This document shows, piece by piece, positions 48,449 to 60,262 of a stretch of 64,000 bases of DNA; within the stretch, counting starts at the first letter, position 1; each line of letters begins with the position of its first letter. Origin of the DNA: Glandiceps talaboti (taxonomy: Eukaryota > Hemichordata > Enteropneusta > Spengelidae); the NCBI RefSeq assembly GCF_964340395.1, contig NC_135551.1, forward strand, positions 30,529,455-30,593,454. Direction: 5' to 3'. Below the pieces are notes generated by a model. The model was not told the DNA's origin and made no database searches. It saw only the letters and a list, made by a program, of their open reading frames with translations. The translations under genes were made by a program, and so were the position numbers.

Positions 48449-49960
48449 TAGGTTCTTAATTGCCAGCTTAATAGATTCAACAGGATACGTTTGAGGTAAA
48501 CATGTTATTCTGTCTGAAGCATTTACTGATGCTTAACACATTTGCAGACATTTCCATTATGTTTCAACTCTGCTGTTAACTGGAATTCAGAACAAAGTGT
48601 TTTGTAAAAGGAAATTAGAGACATAGTTGAAAAAATGGGGATGAGATAAAGAAGTGTTTAATTTATAACTGCATTTGTCTTGTGGAAACCATGCAAGCTG
48701 CATTATATAATATATAATAGAATACAATAATATTAATTAATATTGGCAATATTTAGTGATATATTTATCTTCCAATAAAAGGATTTTGTGACTATATTTT
48801 ATACTCTCTATTTAATTTTTAATTATCTGGATATAATTATCGGAAATCAAATAAAAAGGATCTATTATATCTATTTTCAATTTAATGTATAAATCAAAAC
48901 GACTCGAAACTTGCTGCTACACCTTTTTCTACATTGTCAACACTAAGTGAATAATATGTAGACATACCTTTAGAATGTTGAATGTATGAATTACAATCAC
49001 TCCCTTAAAAATAGTTGAACGTACATGTCACTTGAACAATAAAATTACAGCTAGTGCTTCACATTCAAAATAATAATGCCATGCGTTTTTCAAATTGTAA
49101 AGAATATTGATATCTACCATTCAACAAGATATCATTTTGTGACATCTATTTGACTTCTACTGCATTCATATGTCTCCCTGTACAAGTGATGCAAAACCTA
49201 TTTTCAGAATAGGTGCCCTGTAGGCTGCCATTAATTCAATTCAATGACTAAATAGCCCCCTGAGTATCTCTTTAATGCCAGAGAAAATTGCAATCCGATA
49301 TCTCACTGTTTTAGTCTTCAGGTGCTTAGCATCTGAGCATATATTTTTATGTCTTTAGTATTACTTATACAATATATGTATATGTCACTATCAAAAGAAT
49401 CAGACAACAAATATTCATGGTCTAACCTACTTGTTTGAGCAGGAGTAAATATTCAAAGTTTCTAAATCGAATCTTGGAACTTTCATTAAGGTCGGTTTTC
49501 ACTTTTTCTAATTCATAATTAATTTGTGCATGGTTTCAGCCAATGTGAATTCTAAAGTTATGGATTGCATTTTTCAAATGCTTGAATCTCTCCTGTGGTC
49601 CACGGACTATAATTCACTTCCAAATATTCTTGTATTTATTAGACTGTCTTGAACCTTGGACTTGTACTGTTATATGCCATTTTTAGTCTTTGTCTAATAT
49701 TTGTCTGAAAACAAAAATCTGTGTGTTACTTTATTATGTATTAATACTATTTTATCATATTAAACATAGGAACAATTATGGGTGGCTTGAGAATATATAT
49801 AGCATCCCACAGGTATTGGGAACTGGTTTTGATTTACAAGTCACGGTAACAACATGTATCATATCATATCTGCCAATTCTGATTTATGGACCTGGGAATT
49901 TCCTTAAACCTTTTTGGGGAAAGATGCAAGGCCACCTGTGTACATTAAGATTATGAACTC
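48449..49960. other. AT-rich sequence, no gene seen
   Basis: Unique AT-rich DNA. An 88-codon frame at 49690-49956 ends at the next satellite and has no recognised domain. Confidence 0.45.
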
Positions 49961-50206
49961 ACTGAAATGAGAAGAGATGAGATGAAATGAAATGAAATGA
50001 AATGAGATGAGATGAGATGAGACGAGAAGAGATGAGACGAGAAGAAATGAGATGAGACGAGATGAGACGAGACGAGACAAGACGAGACAAGACGAGACGA
50101 GACAAGATGAGATGAGAAGAGACAAGATGAGACAAGATGAGACGAGATGAGATGAGATGAGATGAGATGAGATGAGATGAGATGAAATGAGATATGATGA
50201 GATGAG
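49961..50206. repeat. (GATGA)n pentamer satellite
   Basis: About 245 bp of GATGA/GACGA/AATGA pentamers. The 132-codon minus frame with LISS and LVSS repeats is repeat translation. Confidence 0.95.
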
Positions 50207-50528
50207 AATCAGAAAATTCAATTCTTCATCTTGCCATGCCACCTGCCAGATAAAATAAACTATACTGTACATAAACACATCCACAAAGACTGTCCTGGAC
50301 ATAGAGTTAATATGGAGAATGTTTCCATCCTGGACAGAGAACTGGACTGATTTGTTAGGGGAATCAAGTAAGCCATTTATATCAGAACATTAGAACCATC
50401 GTTAAACAGAGATGCAGGCCGATATACTTTACCATCTGTCAGGGACAATATTCTGAAGTCACACATGCATAAACAATGTGTGACTTCACATCCCTAAAGA
50501 AGACCTGAGGACTCAGGTCGAAACAATG

Positions 50529-50661
50529 GCAACCCAAATAATGGTCCAACACTGCCAACCCAAATAATGGTCCAACACTGCCAACCCAAATAATGGTCCA
50601 ACACTGCCAACCCAAATAATGGTCCAACACTGCCAACCCAAATAATGGTCCAACATTGGCA
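50529..50661. repeat. 26-bp minisatellite, five units
   Basis: Five near-perfect units of CAACCCAAATAATGGTCCAA plus CACTGC. Confidence 0.95.
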
Positions 50662-50901
50662 AACCTATATATCTATAAATATGAAAGGCTTGATTCAAGG
50701 TCATTATAAGTCACAAGTTCAAAGTCATTGCTTACACATAGAGATGTAATCCCCCATATAATGGCTAGCTGGAAGATCACTGATTTCTACTTTGTAAAGT
50801 ATTTGCACATAATTACAGGTGCATTTAGATATGTTGGGGTAGGGGCGGCTGGAGGAAAGATATTGCTGAATTTTAACTTAAGACACACAAAAATTGTTGT
50901 T

Positions 50902-51092
50902 CAGTCCAATCCATACCAACCTCACCCCCACACACCATACCCCTTCCCACCCCGATATCAGTCTAATCCTGCAGTCCATACCAACCTCACCCCCACACAC
51001 CATACCCCTTCCCACCCCGATATCAGTCTAATCCTGCAGTCCATACCAACCTCAACCCCACACACCATACCCCTTCCCACCCCGATATCAAA
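50902..51092. repeat. 65-bp tandem repeat, three units
   Basis: CAGTCCATACCAACCTCACC, CCCACACACCATACCCCTTC and CCACCCCGATATCAG repeat three times with almost no divergence. Confidence 0.93.
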
Positions 51093-52050
51093 TGGTTTGA
51101 TTATCTTCTATTTATGAATAGCTATACCTTGCAGTTACAATGGACTCCCTCTCTATTTCACAGGTTTAATAAAAGATAAAAGTCCAAGTTATGGACTCAA
51201 ATTTTGAATATTACATGTATGGTGCAATGTTAATTGTCATAAAAAAAATAGCCCTAAAATAATCAATTTCTACTTTGTAAAGTGTGAGTTTATTAAATTT
51301 TAATAGTGGTATGATTACCTTCTAATTGAAAGCCATATATCTAATGGTCAATATAATATAATCGCTATCTATCTGTATATCCACAGATATAATCAAGGTC
51401 AAAGTCAAAGTCAAATTCATGGGTTCCCACCATCATCATATTTACCAGCTAGTACATAGCAATGCAGTCACGAATATAATGGCTCTAAGACATTCAATGC
51501 CTGTCAATTCCTACTTTGTGAAGTATCACATTATTAGTGTGGCTTAGCTCTAGCACTATACGAAGTCATATTTCACCATGTCTTTCCATCGAGGTAAATC
51601 TTTAGCAGAGGATTGTAAATGAGGTGAGTATGAGACGAAGTGATACCTATGACTTAATTTACCCCCGGTGATCTCTCCCCTGGGGGCTGTAAACAGTCAA
51701 AAGTGTCACTTCGTCTTGTACTACCCCTTGACAGAGATGGTAGTTAGGTGGGTCACAGGTAGGGTAAAGGTTGGGTAAAGGTGGGTAAAGGTTGGGTAAA
51801 GGTGGGTAAATTGGACTTTTCGTATATTCAATTTTAATTGATATGATAGTCAGAATTGCCTGATAGTTAACTTGATATATTACAAAGGAAACAAATAAAT
51901 CAAAAAGCTTGATCAAAGTCAATGTCACAGATTCACATCATCATCATATTTATCCTTATATACATATATCCTTTTGGATATTCAAAGGTTAAAAGTCATT
52001 ATATTGATGACTGGTACATATGCAGGTTCTAAGGCCAACAAAGAAAAAAA
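51093..52050. other. AT-rich sequence with a hairpin and a short repeat
   Basis: No gene seen. At 51627-51721 GTATGAGACGAAGTGA is mirrored by TCACTTCGTCTTGTAC around a ~60-bp centre with GGGGGCTG. At about 51755-51812 GGGTAAAGGTT/GGGTAAAGGT repeats about five times. Confidence 0.6.
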
Positions 52051-52196
52051 GAATTGTTTCTGGTCAGTGCGCGCTTCACTTAAATATTCTGTGTCAATTT
52101 TTTTTTGTCCAACCCATGTAGTCTGCAGATCCATGGGAAAACACAAAAATAACCCTCACACCACTTTAGACAAACTGTCCTGACCAGAAACAATTC
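52051..52196. mobile_element. 146-bp MITE with perfect 17-bp TIRs
   Basis: GAATTGTTTCTGGTCAG (52051-52067) is exactly mirrored by CTGACCAGAAACAATTC (52180-52196). No clear TSD could be set in the A-rich and T-rich flanks, and the superfamily is unknown. Confidence 0.75.
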
Positions 52197-53454
52197 CTTT
52201 TATTTTTGTTTTTTGTTTTTTTTGTTTAAGATACTCAACTCCTACTTTGTGAAGTATATGTGTATTATTGACTAGATTTCCTTACATTATATTGATAGCC
52301 ATCCTGTCTAATAGTCCGACACTGGCAACCCTATCTATCAACACCTTAAACCTGTAGGTAAAATTGCAGTCGGAATTCTGCTGTCAACATCCCTTTATTT
52401 AACTAGGGTAATTGTTAACAAGATGGTTATCTAAGACTGCTTTGTATGAAACCAGTGGAGGTTTACATCTATTGAAATCACTGATAATACTGCAAAGACC
52501 AGAAGCTTCAGTTATTTTAGTCAATGTTTACATATACTTTTGTTATGGGCAATAAGTAGGTAAAATGCCAAGATTGATGGATGCCTACAAAACTTTGGTG
52601 CAAGGAAATATACTGTACACCTGGAAATTTTCACTAAAGACCTATTTTTGCTTACTTTGCTGGGGGGGGGGGGGGGGATGCAAAAATAAGTAGTGACTGA
52701 AATGCCTTCTTGTGCATATACTCAATGAACCAATATGGAAATTAGTCAAAATTAGTTTTTGAGAACCAGCTGAAGACTGTTAAATGACAAAATTTGTACA
52801 TATACACAATGCACCAGTCTGGTAATTAGTAAAATTTAGTCTTTGAGAACTAACTGAAGACTGTAAAATTACAAAATATTGTAGTAGTGAAAATATGTAG
52901 GTTTACAGTATGCAAATCTACATGTAAAGTCCCCCAGATATTTTATCATGGATGCCTACAAAATGTTGGTACAAGATATATGGATATATTTATGCAAGTT
53001 CAACTAAACCCCATGTGTGATTTCTCAAGATAATTTGCAGTAGTTAAACACTTGAAATTCTGATACAAGGAAATTTATACAAATTTACTTGAGTCTCCAA
53101 AATAATTTACAGTATTACAATATTTTGATAGAAGGCATGTAAAATATAGTATACGCAAGTTTGAATCACCAGAATTCCCTCTTTTTTAGATAAACCTTAA
53201 ACAAATTTTGTAATACTTTTTGACGACAACAAATATGCCAACCCACATCGAACCCCATCTTGTATCTACTCAACTTGAACGGAATTTGTCTTAAAAAATA
53301 AATTTGTTTGGAATATATCTATTGGAGGTGTCACTAAAAAATATGAATTTTAAGAAATTATTGGACATTTTTTTGTGACCATGTATGCATATTCATAGCT
53401 AATCTCTATGACATCAATGTTGTCTTGTTTTTAATACAGAAATGTCTGAGGGGA
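52197..53454. other. AT-rich sequence, no gene seen
   Basis: Contains a run of 16 G at 52662-52677 and a diverged duplication near 52745 and 52825 (GAGAACYARCTGAAGACTGT). No gene. Confidence 0.55.
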
Positions 53455-53629
53455 CACTGTGTCCTTTAAGCCAATTTGACAAGCCATTGATGCACATAAT
53501 TTCTAGTGATTGATGCACCAAAATTTGGTGTTCCCCTATCTCTTACTATGTGATGACTCACAAGAAATTACAGTTTTTCTCATTTTGATTCACAACAACA
53601 AAATTTGGCTATCATTCGAGGGTACACTG
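53455..53629 (+). mobile_element. hAT-like MITE, older copy
   Basis: CACTGTGTCCTTTAAGCCAA to TTCGAGGGTACACTG aligns along its whole length with the copy at 44380 (shared CACCAAAATTTGGTGTTC, CTATCTCTTACTATGTG, ACTCACAAGAAAT). The TIRs carry substitutions and the flanks agree at only 5 of 8 positions, so it is older. Confidence 0.85.
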
Positions 53630-55160
53630 GAAGGGAAGCTTAACATCGGACTCTTACATTGACCAGGCTGTAAGGATTCTTTGTATGGACCAATCAATGC
53701 CTTTTCTAGACAAATCAACACTTTCCAATCAGTTACATCACTGTAAATGCTAAAAAGTATCATACACATGATGTAACATCAGTCAATAATTTGTACAATA
53801 CCACTGACGATGCCAAGAAGATGTCAGTAAAAATTCAAGAAACTTCATACACTCAACAATTTCTGACTCCTTGATTCATAGCAACGTTTAATTAAAACAA
53901 ACTAAATATATTGAAATTATTATTTTCTATCAAAATACACAAAATATGTCAAATTATGGTGGGTGAAAATCAGGTACTGACATGAGACTTATAGAACAGA
54001 CATGCATACACACAATGTCAACAACAGCTGTGCAAGCAGTAATATGTACAAGTACCAAAGATCACTTCATACGTCTGTGCTTTATTATAAATGATTCATA
54101 TTAACGTCTTAATGTAATAAACAGAGAGTTATCAAGGAAACCACTGACACAAATTGTACACTATTAAATGCAAAACTTCTACATCAATTGGATATATATC
54201 TAATCTGTCATCAAAGTCAAATTTGCACCAGCAGTTGCGACCAGATATCATAATCCCATCATCATATGTTGCAACTACAATAAAACAAAAAATGGTGCAT
54301 TTGATTTGCTTAGAGGTAGGGAATAGTTAAAAAGTAGCTAATTCCCAGCCTAGAATCCAGTCACCTGGGAATATTTGGTTCTCACCTTTCTCCTACCATG
54401 CCTGGCATTTCACTAGCAGCCATTTCGTCAAACATAAATAGATTATGATTTCCTGCAGCGAGGATTTAATATTACAATCATGTTTACATCATACAGCTCA
54501 ACCCTTTGAATTGGTTCTAATCATATGCCACAGCTCAACCCTTTGAATTGGTTCTAATCACGTGGTCATGCTACTGACATCTCCTCACAGAAGTAGGAAA
54601 ACTTTTAAAACCCAATAAGAATTTGCACCCGATTTCTGGCCAAAGCTTTATCAAAGTAACTGACCACTAGCGAAATGCCAGCCATAGTTGGGGAAAAGGT
54701 GTCACGGTGAGAGCCAAAAATCCCCTCATGACTTGATTCTAGACTAGCATAAAAATTCCACTTTTAGTGTCTATACCTTGAACAAAACTACCATTTGACC
54801 ATAATCTACATACCGTTTTAAAGCAATTTCTCCTGAAAATCATTGCTAACAATTTAGCTATGCAATCACATCTACTTTCCTTCAATATGTCTATAGTCCA
54901 AATAAATATTTGGAAAAACCATCCAGCAATCAAAATAAAATCATTTTTTTTACAATGTTGTCAGCTGCAAAAACAAAATGTAAGGTTACTTTCAAGTATC
55001 TGACAACAGTTTTCAGTTTAATTTATACACAAATAAAATAAATGTTATCAAAATTATTAATTTTACAGAAATCACATTTAGTATTTGTCACTGTGTTAAG
55101 AGGTTCTCACACTATTGATCATTCTACAACTTTTGAGTTCATTTTAATGTCATTTTCATG
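53630..55160. other. AT-rich sequence, no gene seen
   Basis: A ~36-bp direct duplication at 54494-54562 (CAGCTCAACCCTTTGAATTG, GTTCTAATCA). No supported gene. Confidence 0.6.
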
Positions 55161-55277
55161 TAGTGTTCCCTCACGCTAATTTGACATGCCATCAACACAG
55201 AATAATTTCTTATGACCCACACAAGTTTTGGTGAATTTTGTTGTTCATCTTCATTTTCAGCCATGTAAAGAACACTG
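55161..55277 (+). mobile_element. hAT-like MITE, decayed short copy
   Basis: TAGTGTTCCCTCACGCTAAT followed by TTGACATGCC and GACCCACACAAGTTTTGGTG matches the 5' half of the family; the right end AAAGAACACTG can pair with the left end. An internal deletion reduces it to about 117 bp and no TSD is visible. Confidence 0.6.
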
Positions 55278-56593
55278 AGATGCAGTGTAGTGCACTTTTG
55301 TAAGACATTGATCAATTCAAATATATACAGCGCATCATCGCAAACCACAGCTTCTTTTATGGAACCATCCAAAATGTGCCATCACTTGTTATTTTGCATT
55401 GTTGCGGAAGAAATAACAGCCCCTGGATTGCAAGAATGATACTGTGAGAATGAACATTCAAGGACTCTTTAGGGTTCATAGTTGGCTTCATAGTATCAAA
55501 TGAAAATTTCTACCGACACTCAAAGTCCAAAAAGTTATTTGATTCTCTGTTTAGCAGTTGGTTAAATAACTGTATTGTATTCATTTTATTTCTGTGTGTT
55601 ATTTTTGTATGTTTTACCATGCTTGCTACATGCCATGTTGTTATGCAATAAAGAAAGACTACAAAGTAAAAATTGTCATTTGAAAGTAAACTACTGTACA
55701 CTGCTAGCAAGACATGTATCTTTTTATTTTTAGTGTAAGCACTATGGTAATTGGTGGTCAATTAAATTATGGTCCGCTTGTGTGTGATATTATCCTACCA
55801 GCATACTCCTTACTTGACATATTCAAAGTAGCATTCAAAAACAGGTCTTTTTACAGCAACAATAACTTTACAATGACCGTACCTCGGTGTAGAGCTGATC
55901 AAGACACAGATACAACACCCTATAGTGAAACAAAACCCTACTACAATGTCAATACATATGCTCTTTTCATCTAAATCTCAATGTTACATTGCTGGCAACT
56001 TGGCACAGATTCAACAATCCATAAACACCTACAAGAATTGACAGGTAAAAATACCCTTGGGTTTGGTGTATTCACTAGCTGACTAAATGTGTACTGTAGG
56101 TCATATGTGACAAGTAGCTATCAATCATATTTCTATTTCTATCTATAACTTATAAATTATGTATAATATTTGATGGTTGTGGTAAATGCCCATTATGAAG
56201 TGGAGGTAAATCCAGCAAAGCACCATAAAGTTGTCATCAGGTCACTTTTTACAAAACAAACAAACTTCATGATTTCAATTTTCAAGTACCAACTGTAGAT
56301 ACAGCATTTTATGTAGTATTAGTGTATATAGAACAGTTTTTAAAATCCTTAGTTATATTTTTTAAGTAAATATCATTATTAATTTGGTTTTTTTCTGAGT
56401 TAATCTACAGTTTACATTATCATGTACATTAAATATTATAGTTTACATTATCATGTACTTTTAAATATGATACATTTTCACTGAAAGAATCCAATAAATG
56501 TTGAAACATTGGGAGGTAGGTGGATGTTTTTAGGGGTTTTTTGACAGCTATACTGGTTCTTAACTTCAATGCAGCTATTGTAAAAACCTTGCA
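55278..56593. other. AT-rich sequence, no gene seen
   Basis: Unique DNA; TAGTTTACATTATCATGTAC-type phrases are duplicated at about 56408 and 56439. Open frames of 83-86 codons overlap on opposite strands near 55.7 kb and are unconvincing. Confidence 0.5.
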
Positions 56594-57019
56594 CTGCAAC
56601 CCAGCTATCATAATGTACATTTAGGCATAAAACATTACATTGCAACCCAAGTATCATAATGTACACTTAGGCATAAAACCTTACATTGCAACCCAACTAT
56701 CATAATGTACATTTAGGCATAAAACCTTACATTGCAACCCATGCAGCTATCGCAATGTACATTTAGGCATAAAACCTTACATTGCAACCCAGCTATCATA
56801 ATGTACATTTAGGTATAAAACCTTACATTGCAACCCATGCAGCTATCGCAATGTACATTTAGGTATAAAACCTTACATTGCAACCCAGCTATCGTAATGT
56901 ACTTTTGGGTATAAAACCTTACATTGCAACCCAGCTATTGTAATGTACTTTTACGTGTAAAACCTTACATTGCAACCCAGCTATCGTAACATACTTTTAG
57001 GTATAAAACCTTACATTGA
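56594..57019. repeat. 46-bp minisatellite, nine units
   Basis: Nine units of GCAACCCAGCTATCATAATG plus TACATTTAGGTATAAAACCT and TACATT; some units carry an extra CATGCAG. Confidence 0.95.
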
Positions 57020-57454
57020 AAATTGGTTTCACAGACCGTAAAATTATAACACACACTAATACTTTGTACCATTTTACATGTCAATTCAAGCATGACTTAC
57101 TATAATACTGAAATTGCCAATGAATGAGATTATAATTAAATTGTTGTTACAATGGACATCAAAATCATACCGCTGAGGTTGAAAATGGCATAAGCTACCA
57201 TAATTGTATACAACATGTAGGAAGCTGAGCAAATGGTGCAATTATGAACACGTTAATGAGATATTCCAGTAGACTGTATATAGAATTACACTTTACCATG
57301 ACAACAGTACAATTTATTATGATCATTTGCATATTGATGACATCATGTCTAATCAATGGTTGTAATTGGAGAATCAGAAAGCACAGAATGAGTGAACTTG
57401 ATGGAAGGAACTATTAGTATTAGTAGTCCGGATATAAAGCCATCCATCATTCAT

Positions 57455-57509
57455 TCCGTCCGTCCGTCCGTCCGTCCGTCCGTCCGTCTGTCCGTCCATC
57501 TGTCTGTCT
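57455..57509. repeat. (GTCC)n microsatellite
   Basis: About 13 GTCC-type repeats, the last ones degraded to GTCT. Confidence 0.95.
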
Positions 57510-57649
57510 TGTGTATTCAGAAGTTGTTATATGAAATGTATGTCATTAAGCTATGGCAAATTTACCCAATGGAATAAATTCTATAGTAGCATTAGAATGT
57601 CATATACTTTGTCTTTTCTTTCGTTGATCACTAACACATTCATCATCAA

Positions 57650-58015
57650 ATTCACTAGTTTAGGTGGTCTGTCATATTACACATAGGTAGTCATAAGTTC
57701 ATCAGTCTAAGTGGTCCATCATACCACACAGATACCCATCATACAGATTGATTCGGGTGCCTAGGCATATTCACTAGACTAAGTGGTCTGTCATATCCAC
57801 TCCAGTCTTTGCATCCATCTTTCCATAAATTCATTAGCCTAGGTGGTCTGTACCAATCCATAATTTCACTAGCCTAAGTGGTCTGTCATATCCAGTCTTT
57901 GCAGCCATAAATTCAATAACCTAGGTGGCTTGTACCAATCCAACATTTCACTAGGCTGTGGTCTACCCACATTCAGTCTTTGCACCATACATAAAATCAC
58001 TAGCCTGGGGGGTCT
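57650..58015. repeat. Degenerate ~60-bp repeat
   Basis: TTCACTAGCCTAAGTGGTCT, GTCATATCCAGTCTTTGCA and CATAAATTCA recur five to six times with indels. Confidence 0.75.
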
Positions 58016-58395
58016 ACCCTATATTCTTATATAGCAGTTTTATAATATTGCTCAAAGGTAAACCATGTGTAACACTAGACATGATTACACATACAGAAAG
58101 TGCAGAAAATAACTTGAAACTGTAGTGACACTAGCTCTTCACATCATGAACTGCTTACAGCTATTACAAAACTCTATCCGATTGTTGATCTTACCTTTAT
58201 GTCAACACTCTTATCTGTTAACTACTACACAATATGTTACTATGATGGTATTAGCTGATAATCTTTTTTATGAGGTAAAGTAGAACTGTGATAAACCGTA
58301 CACCATATGGTGACCTGAATTGCACCTTAATATGTCATTTCAAACTACTTGACATTAGTGTCGATAGGATCACAAACTTGTAGAAGTGATATAAC

Positions 58396-58511
58396 AGTAC
58401 ACTGAGGTACTATACTGAAGTCAGATGTTATAGCTATGCCTGGAGAAGTATATAATTCTTGATTACAGTACACTGAGGTACCACACTAGTCAGACATTAT
58501 AGCTATGCCTG
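58396..58511. repeat. Tandem duplication, ~68-bp unit
   Basis: ACAGTACACTGAGGTAC and TTATAGCTATGCCTG occur twice in the same order, starting at about 58396 and 58464. Confidence 0.85.
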
Positions 58512-58651
58512 TTAATAATCTTGATGACATCATATCTGCTCATATACTATATACATTTCAGTCAAATGTTACAATCAAATTTTTAACTACCATAATACAT
58601 AACATTTTCTCTAAAAATGCAATACGGCGTATTCCGGTTATCGAACTTCCG

Positions 58652-58861
58652 GTTGTTTCGCAGGAAAGTATCGCGAGAGGGCGCACCATATCTGACAAAG
58701 TGAGGGCCAGAATTTTCGTCATGGCATCTAATAGTATGGCGATGTATGAAGCTGTCAACAAAATGGGCGTAAAAGAACCCCGTGCATTCATAAAAGAGTG
58801 GAAAATTACTACTTCTAAATCTACTAGATATCGCCAGAAATGCTGTCAACCTTGGTCTTGA
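58652..58861 (+). pseudogene. Coding remnant A
   Basis: An open frame with natural-looking composition runs from the left TIR to a TGA at 58859-58861; phrases include SIARGRTISDKVRARIFVMA and AVNKMGVKEPRAFIKEW. An ATG is present at 58721. The frame loses protein character after about 58800, where the +1 phase takes over (next entry), suggesting a frameshift. Family not recognised. Confidence 0.4.
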
Positions 58862-59075
58862 AACACTAGAAAATGATAATTTTCTGAGAGAACGGAAGAG
58901 GAGACGAATAGTGGATGTCGGGCATTTACTAATCGACAGCGGAAACATTGAAAGTTGGACGGATGACCTTCGAAATATACCTGATGTAGACATGATAAAC
59001 ATATTTCTTTACCTTACTGGTGTCTGTTGCTGGACAAAAGAACGATTAGAAAATTACAAATCTGACAACAGCTTC
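58794..59075 (+). pseudogene. Coding remnant B, interrupted by a MITE
   Basis: Open from 58794 after a TAA, this frame gives about 94 residues before the MITE: LLDIARNAVNLGLETLEND, then a basic RERKRRR, then DVGHLLIDSGNIESWTDDL and YLTGVCCWTKERLENYKSDN. The last part faintly resembles the region before the SWIM zinc finger in a family of aquatic-animal proteins (pattern YL, T.E.L..YKS), but this is a recollection, not a search. There is no in-frame ATG at the start. The frame continues only into the MITE and stops there. Confidence 0.5.
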
Positions 59076-59317
59076 CAATCTGATTAAAATCCGATGTAGA
59101 TGTTGTCTGATCGTTCATTGCTATTTTACCTTCGTTATTTTGCCTGAATTGACCTTCTTGGTACATGTTTACATTTTTTAGCCTGCCTGATCGCCTCCTC
59201 TACGATCAGGCTGAAAAATGTAAACATGTACCAAGAAAAATAATATCAGGCAAAATAACGAAGGTAAAATAGCAATGAACGATTAGCCGACATCTACATC
59301 GGATTTTAATCAGATTG
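59076..59317. mobile_element. Fold-back MITE, CAATCTGATTAAAAT family, copy 2
   Basis: A 242-bp near-perfect palindrome beginning CAATCTGATTAAAATCCGAT and ending in its reverse complement. AACAGCTTC flanks both sides exactly (59067-59075 and 59318-59326), a 9-bp TSD as in MULEs. The arms include GTAGATGT.G, TTACCTTCGTTATTTTGCCT and TGGTACATGTTTACATTTTT. It split the coding remnant. Confidence 0.95.
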
Positions 59318-59514
59318 AACAGCTTCCAGCTACAGTCATTGCAATATTGAGAGTTCGGTCGACAATTACCAAGCCACATGTTTATATTGTAACTGATGTC
59401 GCCGCATACTTAGGCCTTTCTTGTTTATTAGAACAGTGGTGTAGCACCACGGGTGAAATCATAAAACTTTGTCCGGAAAAAAACATTTCATGTACTGGTT
59501 ATAAGTTGGCATAA
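59318..59514 (+). pseudogene. Coding remnant C, downstream of the MITE
   Basis: Open to a TAA at 59512-59514. Phrases: LPATVIAILRVRSTITKPHV, YIVTDVAAYLGLSCLLEQWC and EIIKLCPEKNISCTGYKLA. Composition is protein-like, with regular hydrophobic spacing. Its phase does not match remnant B after removal of the MITE and one TSD copy, so a second frameshift or a lost intron must be assumed. Family not recognised. Confidence 0.4.
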
Positions 59515-59729
59515 ACATATGTGTATTGATATACTCAACTTTACTATCACACTTTGGTTAGCTTGCTATTCTTCATTCAGGACCATCAGTGTATAAAAAA
59601 ACCCATTGAAGTCGGCAACGAATCATAAATATTGTTATTGTGATTGATGTACCACACCGCCCACCCCTTCAATGAATTGGCCTTACATGTAACGTTTACG
59701 TGGTTCACTCATCATACCATGTCTTATAC

Positions 59730-59952
59730 CGATCTGATTAAAATCCGATGTAGATGTCGGCTAATCGTTCATTGCTATTTTACCTTCGTTATTTTGCCTG
59801 AATTGACCTTCGTGGTACATGTTTACGTTTTTGTCCTGATCGGTAGAGGAGGCGATCAAACATGTACCACGCAGGTCAGTTCACGCACAATAACGAAAGT
59901 AAAATAGCAATGAACGATTAGCCGACATCTACATCGGATTTTAATCAGATTG
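59730..59952. mobile_element. Fold-back MITE, CAATCTGATTAAAAT family, copy 3
   Basis: 223 bp from CGATCTGATTAAAATCCGAT to ATCGGATTTTAATCAGATTG, sharing the interior of copy 2 (TTCATTGCTATTTTACCTTC, GGTACATGTTTAC). Flanks GTCTTATAC (59721-59729) and GTTTTATAC (59953-59961) form a 9-bp TSD with one mismatch. The open frames over it are shadows of the arms. Confidence 0.93.
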
Positions 59953-60139
59953 GTTTTATACAAGCTGCAATAACTGTAGCGTATATTGTGATTTTGAAGG
60001 TTCTTTCCTCTGTTTTTGTACCTTTTTCCGTTCCGATGTTTGACTGGAAGCAATCACTACAATTTCTCCAACGGTAACGCAAATGGACGAGGTCACACTG
60101 AAAACGTGAGTGAGATGTCAGTGTACTACCCGTTTCAAA

Positions 60140-60262
60140 ATGTTGCTACTTTTGGGTTTTCCTGACGTTCGAATTGCAGAGCCAAACTTACGCGAAATAT
60201 TAGGAGAACGAGAGGTTAATTTGCTATTTCGTTATTTGATGGGCGATAATGCAATATTATAG
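60140..60262 (+). pseudogene. Coding remnant D, short ORF
   Basis: A 40-codon ATG frame (MLLLLGFPDVRIAEPNLREI, then GEREVNLLFRYLMGDNAIL) ends at TAG 60260-60262. Composition is protein-like and CpG-rich. It may be another piece of the gene represented by remnants A-C or an independent chance frame. No domain recognised. Confidence 0.3.

Noticed and set aside
53447-53637. 8-bp TSD for the 53.5-kb hAT-like copy
   Set aside because: Flanks TGAGGGGA and GAAGGGAA agree at only five of eight positions, too weak to call.
58505-58620. Upstream part of the 118-codon frame beginning at 58505
   Set aside because: The first ~39 codons lie in AT-rich repeat DNA outside the inverted-repeat boundary; only the part after 58645 has coding character.
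59644-60053. Frames of 87 and 65 codons on opposite strands
   Set aside because: Both mostly translate the palindromic MITE at 59730-59952, which explains their shared peptide LIKIRCRCRLIVHCYF.
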